Source of the DNA: an uncultured Phocaeicola sp.
Lineage (GTDB): Bacteria; Bacteroidota; Bacteroidia; Bacteroidales; Bacteroidaceae
Length of the DNA stretch: 64,000 bases
Direction of reading: 5' to 3'
NCBI GenBank assembly: GCA_944320815.1
Contig: CALUIZ010000012.1
Location: 26,504-90,503, forward strand
The position numbers and the translations under genes are program-made. The notes under the pieces were generated by a model, which saw only the letters and a list, made by a program, of their open reading frames with translations, did no database searches and was not told where the DNA came from. Below, piece after piece: positions 1-9,908 of the stretch (the stretch's first letter is position 1; every line of letters starts with the position of its first letter).

Positions 1-638
1 TTTAACCCGTCAAAGTCGCAGTGATGCTCCATTCCTTTCAAGGCCAGAATCATCTCCTGCACCAGATCGTCGATATAAAGCAACTCCAATTCTGTATTAG
101 CGTCATTCACATGAATAGGCAAGCCATTGGCTATATTACTGCAGAAGGTCGACACGGCACTGTTGTAGTTAGGCCGACACCACTTCCCGAAAAGATTAGG
201 AAACCTGTAAACCAGTACCTTCGCTCCGGTACTCTTCGCGTAATCGAAAAACAGATTTTCGCCGGCCAGCTTGCTTTTCCCATAATCCGACTCTCCATAT
301 CTTCCGATAAGAGTCGCTTGAATGCTCGACGAAAGCATAACGGGACATGTATTCCCATGACGTTCCAATGTTTCAAGCAACATGGAAGCAAACCCGAAAT
401 TGCCTTTCATAAATTCACTTTGGTCTTTCGGACGATTAACGCCAGCCAGATTAAAGACAAAATCAGCCTCAGCACACCATTTGTCCAATAGAAAAGGGTC
501 AGAGTCAATGTCATATTCATAAATATCCCCAATAGAAAGGTCACCATAACAACGAGACTTCCCGTCACGGATATTATACAATTCTGCGCAAAGGTTTTTC
601 CCGACAAACCCCTTGGCACCTGTTACCAGAATATTCAT
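1..638 (-). CDS. CapF/WbjC-like sugar-nucleotide reductase, 3' part outside window
   Basis: This is an SDR-family reductase expected to act on the 4-keto sugar nucleotide made by the adjacent CapE-type dehydratase, the second step toward UDP-N-acetyl-L-fucosamine for capsule. The ATG at 638 opens with a Rossmann glycine motif (VTGAKGFVGKN, residues 5-15). A serine run at 103-105 and YGKSK (Y119, K123) supply the catalytic residues. About 212 codons lie in the window with no stop. The C-terminal cupin domain usual in CapF would lie beyond base 1. Only 17 bp separate it from the upstream gene, so the two are probably co-transcribed. The fold is clear; the exact substrate is inferred from the neighbour. 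Confidence 0.85.
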   Translation of the reverse strand, partial: MNILVTGAKGFVGKNLCAELYNIRDGKSRCYGDLSIGDIYEYDIDSDPFLLDKWCAEADFVFNLAGVNRPKDQSEFMKGNFGFASMLLETLERHGNTCPVMLSSSIQATLIGRYGESDYGKSKLAGENLFFDYAKSTGAKVLVYRFPNLFGKWCRPNYNSAVSTFCSNIANGLPIHVNDANTELELLYIDDLVQEMILALKGMEHHCDFDGL

Positions 639-655
639 ACAATCTTCCTCCACGT

Positions 656-1729
656 TTACTCACTTCTGATTTCCCGTGCTTTAGCTTTCGATGCCAATCC
701 CAAATCCTCACGTACGAAACGGAGTTTCAAAAGTAGATCTTTCATTCCGGCAACGTCCAGCCGACGAGTATTATGTGAGTGATAATCCTCTATTACAGAT
801 ATGTCCCTGTTGCCTACGGTAAAGAACTTGTCATAGTTCAGGTCGCGCGTATCACAGGGAATACGGAAGTAGTCTCCCATATCTATGGCACGTGCCATTT
901 CCTCACGTGTTACCAAAGTTTCATACAGCTTTTCTCCATGACGGGTACCGATGACTTTCACTTCCGTCTCTCCATATTTCGGATTAACTTGTGCATAAAT
1001 CTCTTTCAAAGCCTGCGCCAATGTAGACAATGTCGCAGCAGGAGCCTTCTGTACAAACAAATCACCGTTATGGGCATGTGTGAACGCATAAACGACCAAA
1101 TCTACCGCATCATCCAACGTCATCATGAACCGTGTCATATTTGGATCTGTAATAGTGATAGGTTTGCCTTCCCGCATTTGCTCCACCCACAGAGGAATAA
1201 CAGATCCTCGGCTGGCCATTACGTTGCCATACCGCGTACAGCAGATGACGGTATTTGCATCTTCACCCAATTCACGGCCCTTCGCTATAGCAACCTTCTC
1301 CATCAGAGCCTTAGATATCCCCATAGCATTTATAGGATAGGCGGCTTTATCGGTAGAAAGTACCACTACATTCTTCACTCCATGTTCGATAGCGGAAAGA
1401 AGCACATTGGAAGTTCCTTCCACATTCGTGCGTGTAGCCTCCATCGGGAAAAACTCACAACTAGGAACTTGCTTCAGTGCTGCAGCTGAGAACACATAAT
1501 CCACACCGCCCATGGCAACATCCACCGATGACTTGTCGCGCACATTACCGATATAAAACTTGACTTTTGGATTCTGCAATGCGTGGCGCATATCATCTTG
1601 CTTTTTTTCGTCACGAGAAAAGATTCGGATTTCCCTTATGTCCGAATCCAGAAATCTGCGAAGAACGGCATTCCCGAAAGAACCCGTTCCGCCTGTTATC
1701 AACAGGACTTTGTCTTTAAATATTGACAT
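656..1729 (-). CDS. UDP-GlcNAc 4,6-dehydratase/5-epimerase (CapE/WbjB-like)
   Basis: This cytoplasmic SDR enzyme converts UDP-GlcNAc to a 4-keto-6-deoxy-L-sugar nucleotide, the first committed step to UDP-L-FucNAc. The 357-residue protein has the NAD(P) motif TGGTGSFG at residues 12-19, STDKA at 125-129 and MGISKALMEK at 136-145. The catalytic Tyr of related FlaA1/PseB enzymes is replaced by Met136, with Lys140 kept. This Ser-Met-Lys arrangement is known for CapE. The CapF-like gene follows 17 bp downstream, and the third enzyme of the pathway (CapG/WbjD) would be expected beyond the window. The dehydratase family is certain and the CapE subtype is well supported by the Met. Confidence 0.9.
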   Translation of the reverse strand: MSIFKDKVLLITGGTGSFGNAVLRRFLDSDIREIRIFSRDEKKQDDMRHALQNPKVKFYIGNVRDKSSVDVAMGGVDYVFSAAALKQVPSCEFFPMEATRTNVEGTSNVLLSAIEHGVKNVVVLSTDKAAYPINAMGISKALMEKVAIAKGRELGEDANTVICCTRYGNVMASRGSVIPLWVEQMREGKPITITDPNMTRFMMTLDDAVDLVVYAFTHAHNGDLFVQKAPAATLSTLAQALKEIYAQVNPKYGETEVKVIGTRHGEKLYETLVTREEMARAIDMGDYFRIPCDTRDLNYDKFFTVGNRDISVIEDYHSHNTRRLDVAGMKDLLLKLRFVREDLGLASKAKAREIRSE

Positions 1730-1929
1730 GATTTTGTTGGTTAGTTAAAATTTTATTTTAAGTAATGTTTTTTACATTTTCCCACTAAGATGTTATTTAT
1801 TAAGTGCTTACAATATTAGTATACCTAAAATCCAGTCCCTCTTCAGCCCCTCCATGCCTCCTGTCTGAGATGCACAATCTCAAGTAACATTGTATTCATC
1901 TTCTTTCCAGGATTCTTTGGCGTACTTTA

Positions 1930-2478
1930 AAAATACTTGGTAAATTACCCAACAACCGTAACTCTAAACAACTGATATAAATTTTTAAAGAATGTGAGGA
2001 TGCCTTGCTGAATAAAACCGAGAGATCTGTTCAACGTTCTGTGGATGAAGAGAAGCAGTCGGTATGCTATAGTGGTAAAAACTCATAGCGCAAAGAACAA
2101 CACAGCCTATTGTATACCAACAATCTTAAAATTGTGTAGCTAAATTCCGCATACGAGAAACATGTTCATGACAAAAAGATATGTGATGAAGGACCGCTCT
2201 CACTCCCCAAAATATCAGACTCTGGCAAGATACAAGCCAGATGGTATTGAAATATGTATGCACAAGAAAAAAGCCTAAAGGGGAAAAAGCCTACCACTTT
2301 GAAAAACAAGAGAATAGGTAAATCTTCCAGAATCCGAATAAAAGTAGAGCACGTTATAGGCAATATGAAAAAATACTGTATTATCAAAGAACGGTTTAAA
2401 TGCCATAAATTCGGTTTCGAAAATAGGATGATTCTTTTTGCTTGTGGTCATACAATTTTAGAATCAATCACAAGATGA
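1930..2478 (+). pseudogene. Decayed IS5-family transposase (DDE domain remnant)
   Basis: Three reading frames together recover an IS5-type DDE domain. They give a TERSVQRSVDEEKQ segment near 2010-2060 (normally DGTERPIQRP), then VHDKKICDE near 2165-2195, then a C-terminal 74-codon stretch (2254-2478) with RIRIKVEHVIGNMKK, the conserved region around the catalytic Glu. Frameshifts, at least two in-frame stops and loss of the first catalytic Asp (N in its place) make it inactive. No terminal inverted repeats were recognised. It runs against the capsule operon between two of its genes, marking an old insertion. Nothing else was seen in the flanking 1730-1929 and 2479-2551. Confidence 0.8.
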
Positions 2479-2551
2479 GCCATATAACAAATTAATGTTT
2501 ATATCCATAATAAATTTGATGATTTATATAATTTCTACCCAGCAACAATTC

Positions 2552-3610
2552 CTATTTAAATAATTCAATAAACTCTTCATCACTTGCACTTCCATAAATC
2601 ATCTGAATCTTTCCTAAGAACGGTGCTTTCAACATGGCCTCCGCCATTGCATTATAATCCTCAGAGGGAACAGTATAACCAGTCACTTCATCTTTTATAA
2701 TACGCCCGATAATAGGAATACATGTTGTAGCAACGACAGGTTTACCTATATACTGCGCTTCTATCAGAGAATTTGGAAGCCCTTCCACTCTTGATGGCAA
2801 AACAAAACAATCACAATATTTAATCCATCGGTAGGGATTTGGATCAAATCCAATGAAATGAACACGATCTTGAACACAACCATCTATAATGATTTTCTGT
2901 ACCTGTTGAAAAAAATCATCTTTGATATTATAAGTGCCAACAAAATATAAATGTGCTTTAGAATTAGATCGCGCAACTTTTACAAAAGCTTTAGCCAATA
3001 TATCTTGTCCTTTAGTTTTATCGAATCTGCCAACCCATACATACTTAGTTGTATCTTCGTATATATAAGGAGATGGTACATCACATTTACGATTAATGCT
3101 TTCTTTATCTAAAGGATTTTGTAGAACTATTACCTTGCTTGGATGAAGATTAATTGTATGAAGAATGTCATCTTTCATTTCACTTTGTTGTGCAATTATT
3201 TTATCTGCATAACGATAAGTTAATCTACACAAAAAGCGCTCATCCCAACGTATAGTCGAGAAATAATTGCAATTTCGAATAATGATTTTTATATTTCCTA
3301 CAAAATGAGCCGCTAATAGAACCCTAACTGAAAGTGACATGGAAGAACAAAAAACTGCATATGGATGTTCTTTTTTCAGACAACCTAATATCTTAGCAGT
3401 AGCTCCCAACCAAATATTATAACAATGATAATATTCTACCTCATATTCTGGAGGTATAAAACTTGTAATATTTCCTTTTATCTTGTCTATCAATATGTAT
3501 TTTACTTCAAATTCATCCTTAGGTAACATTTTACCAATAGTAATAGTAACCCGCTCTGCACCTCCTGTTGAAGAATGAAGAAAAAACAAAACCTTTTTTC
3601 TATGAATCAT
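2552..3610 (-). CDS. Glycosyltransferase, GT4-like (GT-B fold)
   Basis: This enzyme is predicted to add a sugar to the lipid-linked capsule repeat unit at the cytoplasmic face of the inner membrane. The 352-residue protein starts with a glycine motif (STGGAERV, 14-21). It also carries VGRFDKTKG (193-201) and the donor-binding signature EGLPNSLIEA (276-285) followed by GKPVVAT, all typical of GT4 retaining enzymes. It lies 14 bp downstream of the UDP-glucuronate epimerase gene and is probably in the same transcript. Donor and acceptor cannot be read from sequence. It is AT-rich like its neighbours. Confidence 0.88.
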   Translation of the reverse strand: MIHRKKVLFFLHSSTGGAERVTITIGKMLPKDEFEVKYILIDKIKGNITSFIPPEYEVEYYHCYNIWLGATAKILGCLKKEHPYAVFCSSMSLSVRVLLAAHFVGNIKIIIRNCNYFSTIRWDERFLCRLTYRYADKIIAQQSEMKDDILHTINLHPSKVIVLQNPLDKESINRKCDVPSPYIYEDTTKYVWVGRFDKTKGQDILAKAFVKVARSNSKAHLYFVGTYNIKDDFFQQVQKIIIDGCVQDRVHFIGFDPNPYRWIKYCDCFVLPSRVEGLPNSLIEAQYIGKPVVATTCIPIIGRIIKDEVTGYTVPSEDYNAMAEAMLKAPFLGKIQMIYGSASDEEFIELFK

Positions 3611-3624
3611 GGATTATACATTTT

Positions 3625-4698
3625 TTATTTCATGTAATAAGTTTTATACCACTCCACAAAAGCTTTCAATCCAATACGCAAAGAAGTAGAAGGTTTATAA
3701 CCAAAATCATTTTCCAAAGGTGTGGTATCTGCATAAGTAATAGGAACATCCCCAGCTTGCATAGGTACCAACTTTTTATGCGCTTCAAAATCATAATTCT
3801 GAGGAAGCATACCTGCACGAACAAGTTCTTCTTGCAAGATACGAACAAAATCAAGAAGATTTTCAGGATGATTATTCCCTATATTATATACCCTATAGGG
3901 AGGAATAGGTAACCCATCTTCACCCAAAGACTTTTCTGGTGCATGTTGTATGATACGTATTATACTTTCTACAATATCATCGATATAAGTAAAATCCCGT
4001 TTACAATTACCATAATTGAAAATCTGTATGTTTTCACCTTTCAGTAATTTATCCGTAAATCCAAAATAAGCCATATCTGGACGGCCCGCCGGACCATATA
4101 CAGTAAAGAAGCGCAAACCTGTGCTTGGTATATTGTAAAGCTTACTATAGGCATGTGCCATCAGCTCATTGCCTTTCTTTGTGGCTGCATAAAGGCTGAC
4201 GGGATTGTCCACCTTATCATCAGTTGAGTAAGGCACTTTCTTGTTGCTGCCATACACACTGCTCGAACTAGCGTAAACCAAATGCTCTACCCCCGTTGGT
4301 CCGTTATCATAGCTATGACGACAGGCTTCCAATATGTTGTAAAAGCCTATCAGATTACTTTTAATATACGCATCAGGATTGACAATACTATAACGTACAC
4401 CCGCTTGTGCCGCCAGATTAATAACAATCTGAGGATGATATTTCTCAAATATATTGTTTATTGTAATCTTTTCTGCAATATCACCTTTAATAAATATAAA
4501 ATTATCAAAGCTTTCAAGCGTCTTCAAACGTTCTTCTTTAATATGTACATCGTAATAATCATTCATATTATCAATGCCAATTATTGTGATGTTTTTCACT
4601 TCAACTAACAAGCGCTTGGATAGATTACCGCCAATAAACCCAGCAACTCCAGTTATCAATATGGTTTTATTTTCTAAATCTATATTATTTTCTACCAT
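3625..4698 (-). CDS. UDP-glucuronate 4-epimerase-like NAD-dependent epimerase
   Basis: This extended SDR epimerase is expected to interconvert UDP-glucuronate and UDP-galacturonate. The 357-residue protein has GVAGFIG at 17-23, the serine-rich strand ASSSSVYG at 143-150, and the catalytic pair Y170/K174 in SLYAATKK. The IDNMNDYYD segment near the N-terminus is characteristic of the CapI/GAE glucuronate epimerases. It begins 6 bp after the UDP-glucose dehydrogenase gene, which would make its substrate, and this supports the assignment. Specificity for a related uronic acid cannot be excluded. Confidence 0.87.
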   Translation of the reverse strand: MVENNIDLENKTILITGVAGFIGGNLSKRLLVEVKNITIIGIDNMNDYYDVHIKEERLKTLESFDNFIFIKGDIAEKITINNIFEKYHPQIVINLAAQAGVRYSIVNPDAYIKSNLIGFYNILEACRHSYDNGPTGVEHLVYASSSSVYGSNKKVPYSTDDKVDNPVSLYAATKKGNELMAHAYSKLYNIPSTGLRFFTVYGPAGRPDMAYFGFTDKLLKGENIQIFNYGNCKRDFTYIDDIVESIIRIIQHAPEKSLGEDGLPIPPYRVYNIGNNHPENLLDFVRILQEELVRAGMLPQNYDFEAHKKLVPMQAGDVPITYADTTPLENDFGYKPSTSLRIGLKAFVEWYKTYYMK

Positions 4699-4704
4699 AG
4701 TATT

Positions 4705-6024
4705 TTAATCTCTTCTAAAAATATCTCTAGTGTAAACCTTATCTTTAATGTCATCCAGACAAATGTCATATCGATTAGCAATAACAGCATGACTCATCCT
4801 CTTAAATGTTTTCATGTCATTTACTACTTTACTGCCAAAAAACGTACTACCATCTTCCAATGTCGGTTCATAAATAATAACTTTAGCTCCTTTCGCTTTA
4901 ATACGTTTCATTATGCCTTGAATGGCCGACTGACGAAAATTGTCAGAATTCGATTTCATCGTCAAACGATATACGCCTATAATACAATTATATTCTTTTG
5001 ACACATCAAAGCTGCTATTCTCTGCATAATATCCAGCTTTCCTTAATACTGCATCAGCAATATAATCCTTACGAGTACGGTTACTTTCTACAATTGCTTC
5101 AATCAGATTTTCAGGAACATCTGCATAGTTTGCCAAAAGTTGTTTAGTGTCTTTAGGCAAACAATAACCACCATACCCAAAAGAAGGATTATTATAGTGC
5201 ATACCAATGCGAGGATCAAATCCTACACCTTCTATAATGGATTTTGAGTCTAAACCCTTTAACTCAGCATATGTATCCAATTCATTAAAATAACTCACAC
5301 GTAAAGCAAGGTAAGTATTAGCAAATAATTTTACAGCCTCTGCTTCTTTCATGCCCATAAAAAGAGTATCGATATTTTTCTTTATAGCACCCTCCTGAAG
5401 TAATCTAACAAAAATCTGTGCTGCACTTTGAAGCATGTTAATATCCGCTATTTTTTTTATAGCTTCATTCTCTTCTACAAAATCAGGATGATCTATAATT
5501 TTCGGACAACCTACGATAATACGGCTAGGATAGAGATTATCATACAAAGCTTTACTTTCACGAAGAAATTCAGGAGAGAAAAGTAAATTGAGCTTTTCTA
5601 CACCTTGTTTTGCATATTTCACATAAAGATTACGCGTGTAGCCCACTGGGATGGTCGATTTTATTACCATTATTGCATCTGGATTCACCTCTAATACAAG
5701 ATCAATCACCTCCTCTACATGTGATGTGTCAAAATAATTCTTAACAGGATCATAATTCGTGGGAGTTGCAATTATAATAAAATCAGCATCAATATACGCT
5801 GATTTACTATCTAATGTAGCAGTCAATTTTAATTCTTTTTCAGCAAAATATTTCTCAATGTAGTCATCTTGGATAGGAGAAATTCTATTATTAAGTTTTT
5901 CTACCTTTTCCGGAAGTACATCAACTGCAATTACATGATGATGCTGCGATAATAGCGTAGCAATGCTTAATCCCACATAACCGGTTCCGGCTATTGCGAT
6001 TCTTAGATTCTCAAAATCTCTCAT
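4705..6024 (-). CDS. ugd: UDP-glucose 6-dehydrogenase
   Basis: It oxidises UDP-glucose twice with NAD to UDP-glucuronate, a precursor for acidic capsule sugars. The 439-residue protein has the N-terminal Rossmann motif GTGYVG (13-18), TPTN at 87-90, the KSTIPVGYT segment (122-130) and the active-site motif with Cys288 in [10 protein letters not shown]. Length and domain order (NAD-binding, central dimerisation helix, UDP-binding) fit the family. UDP-N-acetylhexosamine dehydrogenases are close relatives, but the next gene, a glucuronate-type epimerase, favours UDP-glucose. About 200 bp of AT-rich non-coding DNA lies upstream (6025-6224), where I see no clear promoter. Confidence 0.92.
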   Translation of the reverse strand: MRDFENLRIAIAGTGYVGLSIATLLSQHHHVIAVDVLPEKVEKLNNRISPIQDDYIEKYFAEKELKLTATLDSKSAYIDADFIIIATPTNYDPVKNYFDTSHVEEVIDLVLEVNPDAIMVIKSTIPVGYTRNLYVKYAKQGVEKLNLLFSPEFLRESKALYDNLYPSRIIVGCPKIIDHPDFVEENEAIKKIADINMLQSAAQIFVRLLQEGAIKKNIDTLFMGMKEAEAVKLFANTYLALRVSYFNELDTYAELKGLDSKSIIEGVGFDPRIGMHYNNPSFGYGGYCLPKDTKQLLANYADVPENLIEAIVESNRTRKDYIADAVLRKAGYYAENSSFDVSKEYNCIIGVYRLTMKSNSDNFRQSAIQGIMKRIKAKGAKVIIYEPTLEDGSTFFGSKVVNDMKTFKRMSHAVIANRYDICLDDIKDKVYTRDIFRRD

Positions 6025-6224
6025 AAAAAAGATGCTTTAACATTATTTGATTTTAGGTTTTAGGATTTTCCTATTTCTATATTTAAAGAGAAGCCATTTT
6101 ATAACTATCTAAATCTTATTTAAAACGGCAAACCACTGAAATAGAACATTTTAAGTCAAAACACAAATAGACAGATGTCTTTAGTGAATATAAAAATCAA
6201 TTTGTTTTTTATTTTCTACTTATC

Positions 6225-7415
6225 TTATAATTGTTTGAAAAATTTCAACATGCTTTCCCCATATACATGATAATCAAAATATTCTTTACAGATTTCCTTT
6301 CCTTGCAAAGCTATTTTTTTTCGTTCCTCATCATCATTTATAGCCTCTACTATTGCATTAGATAATGCATCAACATTCTCAGGTTCTACAATATAAGCAG
6401 ACTCTCTATCTTTTAGCCAAAGAGGAGCCTCTCCCCAGTTTGTGGTAATTACAGCTTTTCCTGCTGCCAAATATTCACTTAATTTATTTGAAAAGCCATA
6501 ATAATTTTGAGCAGTTTTGTATTTGTTTAGAACTACTAATGAAGCTTTTTCCAAATAATTCTTTATTTGTTCTGTATCCAAATAACCAACAAAATCTACT
6601 TTGTCCTGTAAATGATATCTATTTATCAACTCATTAATTTTATGCCTACATGGAGAACTCTCAATATCCCCAGCCATAACGTATTTTAATGGTTTATTTA
6701 TATAGGGAAGTGCTTTTGCAAAAGCTTCAAGCATACCTAAAATTCCATCTTTTTGCTCCGTGAATGTACCAGCATGAAAAATATACGGAATTTCCTGCTC
6801 GTAAGATCTATCTTTTATCAAAAAAAAACTTGAATCAACAAGAGTTGGAACTTTCAACACTTTACAGTTTGTCGATTTAAATTTATTAGCTAGTTCTACC
6901 AGCCCTTCACTAATAGCTATAAATCCATCACATAATGGAAATAATCTCTCTGTTGCTTTTTTATATCCAAGCCTTGCTTTTAAAGATACATCTCCATAGA
7001 AAGGTATTTCACATAATTCACGAACGAATTTAGCCTTCTTTTTGTGTACAATACCTATAACCTTAAGCATGAAATTTATGTCTGTTCCTGCATAACTAAA
7101 CACAATATCAGCCGCTTTTAGATTTCCTTTTAGATATTCAATTGTTTTTCGACGGTCTTTCCAATCATTAAAAAGACGTATTAACACATTTTTCCCCCTC
7201 AATGGAGTACCGCCTATATATTCGTATGGAATGCCATCAACAAAACCTGTATATTCAATATTTTTAGGCACTTTTCCATAAATCTCAGTTCGCGTAAAAA
7301 TCAAGATTTTACAATCTACGCTTGCAAATTTTAAAGCACGCGCATAATTTTTTATGCGGTTTGTTGCAGCCATACCATTAGGAATAGGCTTTGATGTAAG
7401 TATGTATACTTTCAT
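6225..7415 (-). CDS. Glycosyltransferase, GT4-like
   Basis: This is a second capsule glycosyltransferase, 396 residues, GT-B type. Its N-terminal domain begins KVYILTSKPIPNG. Its C-terminal half has IFHAGTFTEQKDG (a start-of-domain loop), VDFVGYLD, and the donor-site region FSNKLSEYLAAGKAVITTN near residues 325-345, matching the ExLAxGxPVI pattern of GT4. It has no signal peptide or membrane anchor, so it should act from the cytoplasm on the lipid-linked glycan. It sits between the ATP-grasp gene and ugd on the same strand. Which sugar it transfers is unknown. Confidence 0.87.
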   Translation of the reverse strand: MKVYILTSKPIPNGMAATNRIKNYARALKFASVDCKILIFTRTEIYGKVPKNIEYTGFVDGIPYEYIGGTPLRGKNVLIRLFNDWKDRRKTIEYLKGNLKAADIVFSYAGTDINFMLKVIGIVHKKKAKFVRELCEIPFYGDVSLKARLGYKKATERLFPLCDGFIAISEGLVELANKFKSTNCKVLKVPTLVDSSFFLIKDRSYEQEIPYIFHAGTFTEQKDGILGMLEAFAKALPYINKPLKYVMAGDIESSPCRHKINELINRYHLQDKVDFVGYLDTEQIKNYLEKASLVVLNKYKTAQNYYGFSNKLSEYLAAGKAVITTNWGEAPLWLKDRESAYIVEPENVDALSNAIVEAINDDEERKKIALQGKEICKEYFDYHVYGESMLKFFKQL

Positions 7416-7486
7416 GTCAGCATGAATTATCTCAACACATATTTTATTATTGACTACTAATTTTATATCCTAATAATGTGAATTTT

Positions 7487-8413
7487 CTATTTTTTAGGTA
7501 AACGTATCCAATCACCTATTTTTTTATTCCATTCTTTTGGATAAAATGTCCCTAAACCGCTTGCAGGAAAGAACGTTATTTCACCCCAATAGGCATGTCC
7601 ATCTATATCGTAGAAATCTATTCTAGAGAATGGTATGTTTTGAGATAATATGCTTGCGCATTTTTTCATTACATCAAAAGATTGTGGACATACAATTTCT
7701 TGGCTGCTATTATGAGTACCCTCAGTCAATCCAACCAGCCCAACTAATCTATTCCACTCCATATCATAAAAATCTATTTTTTCATCAACAGCTCGATCGC
7801 TAATAATCTGACATAATCGAGGTATACCATCAAAACAATAAAATTTATAATCCCTCAAATTACCTGATTTTACAAATTTTTCACCTTCAATACATTTATC
7901 ATTTTTCCCTTCCATATATACTTCTGCAATAATACGCCTAGGTACATCCTTATAAGGCCATTCACGACCATATTTATAATAATTCTCTTTAAGTCCTTTA
8001 CGTAACCCCTTACAAACTTTTTTTATATCCAATTTGCTTTTATCTTTACAGATAAACATTCCATTTCCACTATTATGATTACACTTTATAACAAAACGAG
8101 AAGGTAATGAATCAAAATCTATTTCTTCTACACTTTTCCATACCCCTAATGTTGGAATAATATATTGACAACCAATCTTATTTGCCACATACTCTTTTGC
8201 CTTTACCTTGTCTACCATAATCGTATATAAAGAATTTCGATCGTACAATTTTAACCATTGTAGTTTCTCACTAAAGGTTTTTGGATTTTCTAAATCCAAA
8301 TGATACCCCATAACATGATAGAAAAATAATTTGAGATACAATTCATCAGATAAACAAGAAGAAAAAATATGCAACACCTTACCGTAGGCTTTATAAAAAA
8401 GATTTTTTTTCAT
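7487..8413 (-). CDS. TupA-like ATP-grasp protein of capsule cluster
   Basis: The 308-residue protein resembles the ATP-grasp family named after TupA, frequent in polysaccharide clusters and sometimes annotated as glycosyltransferase. Recognisable segments are NPKTFSEKLQWLKLYD near residues 43-58, the VDKVKAKEYV motif, PSRFVIKCNHNSGNG (the ATP-grasp nucleotide strand and loop), and a C-terminal SRIDFYDIDGHAYWGEITFFP holding the acidic metal ligands. Family members are expected to join an amino acid or similar group to a carboxyl group. Given the uronic acids predicted from this locus, amidation of a uronate is a plausible but unproven role. The gene lies between the polymerase and a glycosyltransferase. 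Confidence 0.82.
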   Translation of the reverse strand: MKKNLFYKAYGKVLHIFSSCLSDELYLKLFFYHVMGYHLDLENPKTFSEKLQWLKLYDRNSLYTIMVDKVKAKEYVANKIGCQYIIPTLGVWKSVEEIDFDSLPSRFVIKCNHNSGNGMFICKDKSKLDIKKVCKGLRKGLKENYYKYGREWPYKDVPRRIIAEVYMEGKNDKCIEGEKFVKSGNLRDYKFYCFDGIPRLCQIISDRAVDEKIDFYDMEWNRLVGLVGLTEGTHNSSQEIVCPQSFDVMKKCASILSQNIPFSRIDFYDIDGHAYWGEITFFPASGLGTFYPKEWNKKIGDWIRLPKK

Positions 8414-8570
8414 TATGCTTAAAATTATTATAAAACTAATGCATATTAAAAAGATATTTAATGATATATTCTTTTGATCTTATATTACACTTTGGCACAA
8501 AAAAATATACAAATTTAAAATGTGTATCTAAATGGAACTAAATTCTTGTCCAATAGCACATCTGCTTTTA

Positions 8571-9908
8571 TCATACTATTTGTTTTTTCAAAAGATTTCT
8601 GTGAGATAGATTTTTCTGAACGTATGCAGGTGCAAAAAATCCATAAAACCAAAAAGATGTAAAGATAGGTATTGCAAGAAGCTGATAAGAAATAGCAGAA
8701 ACACATAACAATAAAAACAATCCTAATTTTCTTTGTTCGTTGCTTTGTGCTGCTATTTTAAGCGATGACCGAAATAAAATATAGAAAAAATAAGCTCCAA
8801 ACAACAATCCAAACATTCCAAATATTTTAAAAAATCCATTTGCTAACACATAGTTTGATGTAATATGTATTCTAAAATATGAATGCTCAATATTTCGGCT
8901 ATAACCCAATATAGGATCATTCATAATGTTCATCCACTCAAAAACTGCAGCGTCAAAACGATCTATTGTTCCACGATATTCCCCATCTTCATGAAAATTT
9001 GCACTCCAATAAAAATTTTCTTCTAATCGAGATACATCTTGTGCTTCTGATATTCTAGTCCCAATTTTCTCAGCCATAAAATCTAATTGCATCAAACCAT
9101 AGACAATCGGAATCATTATTAGAACTAACAAGAAAGTATATTTCAAATTGAATTTTTTGATTAGGAATATAGCATAAATAACTAATGCAGCAGAATATCC
9201 TGTAGTTGATTGAGTTGTAGCCAAAGCTATTATTAACCAATAAATATTCTTGTTTTTCCTAAATTTAATACCATTCTGGCAAAGATTACAGAATATAGCT
9301 AATGTTATCATAATAGCAAAACGTCCTGGTTCCCATGAGCATCCTGCATTTCTAATAATATTGGAATAAACCTGCCCTTTAGCTGGATCCATCCATGTGA
9401 AAAGATAGAAGACATTATTACCATAATTAGTCTCATTAAACAATCTAAAGAATGAAGCTGAAGCAGGAAATAATACTGCAATAAGCCAACCTATAACTGC
9501 TACTTTACAGAAAAATACTAATATATTCTCATAAATAGGAATTAATTTGTATCCAAATATTTGATTATGAATATATGCTATAATAATTGCATATACCATA
9601 AAAAAATGATAAGAGAATTCTTCAGTCGTATAAACTCCATATTTGAATAAAGAACAAACAGCCCAAATTACATAAATCAATAAGACTAAATGCAAATTCT
9701 TATTATTAAAAGAAATTGGATGTTTTTTCCACAATATACAAGTAAGTACTATTGGCAGCAATAATGGTACTGGATTCCCAGATAATGGTCCAATCATTCT
9801 ACTTGTTTCTGGAGTTGCCTGAGCCATATAAACTACCATTATAAACATATAGATAGTCTCAAAACGACCATATTTTCTTATAATATTATTGCTTCTACTT
9901 ATTGACAT
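8571..9908 (-). CDS. Wzy-type polysaccharide polymerase (O-antigen polymerase-like)
   Basis: This is a polytopic inner-membrane protein of 445 residues with roughly ten to twelve hydrophobic helices and a large polar loop around residues 275-325, the layout of Wzy polymerases and O-antigen ligases. It should polymerise flipped repeat units on the periplasmic side. Sequence conservation in this family is low, so the call rests on topology and position next to the flippase. A GTG at 9911 would add one codon, but the ATG at 9908 is preferred. Its start overlaps the end of the flippase gene by 14 bp, indicating translational coupling. Confidence 0.8.
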   Translation of the reverse strand: MSISRSNNIIRKYGRFETIYMFIMVVYMAQATPETSRMIGPLSGNPVPLLLPIVLTCILWKKHPISFNNKNLHLVLLIYVIWAVCSLFKYGVYTTEEFSYHFFMVYAIIIAYIHNQIFGYKLIPIYENILVFFCKVAVIGWLIAVLFPASASFFRLFNETNYGNNVFYLFTWMDPAKGQVYSNIIRNAGCSWEPGRFAIMITLAIFCNLCQNGIKFRKNKNIYWLIIALATTQSTTGYSAALVIYAIFLIKKFNLKYTFLLVLIMIPIVYGLMQLDFMAEKIGTRISEAQDVSRLEENFYWSANFHEDGEYRGTIDRFDAAVFEWMNIMNDPILGYSRNIEHSYFRIHITSNYVLANGFFKIFGMFGLLFGAYFFYILFRSSLKIAAQSNEQRKLGLFLLLCVSAISYQLLAIPIFTSFWFYGFFAPAYVQKNLSHRNLLKKQIV

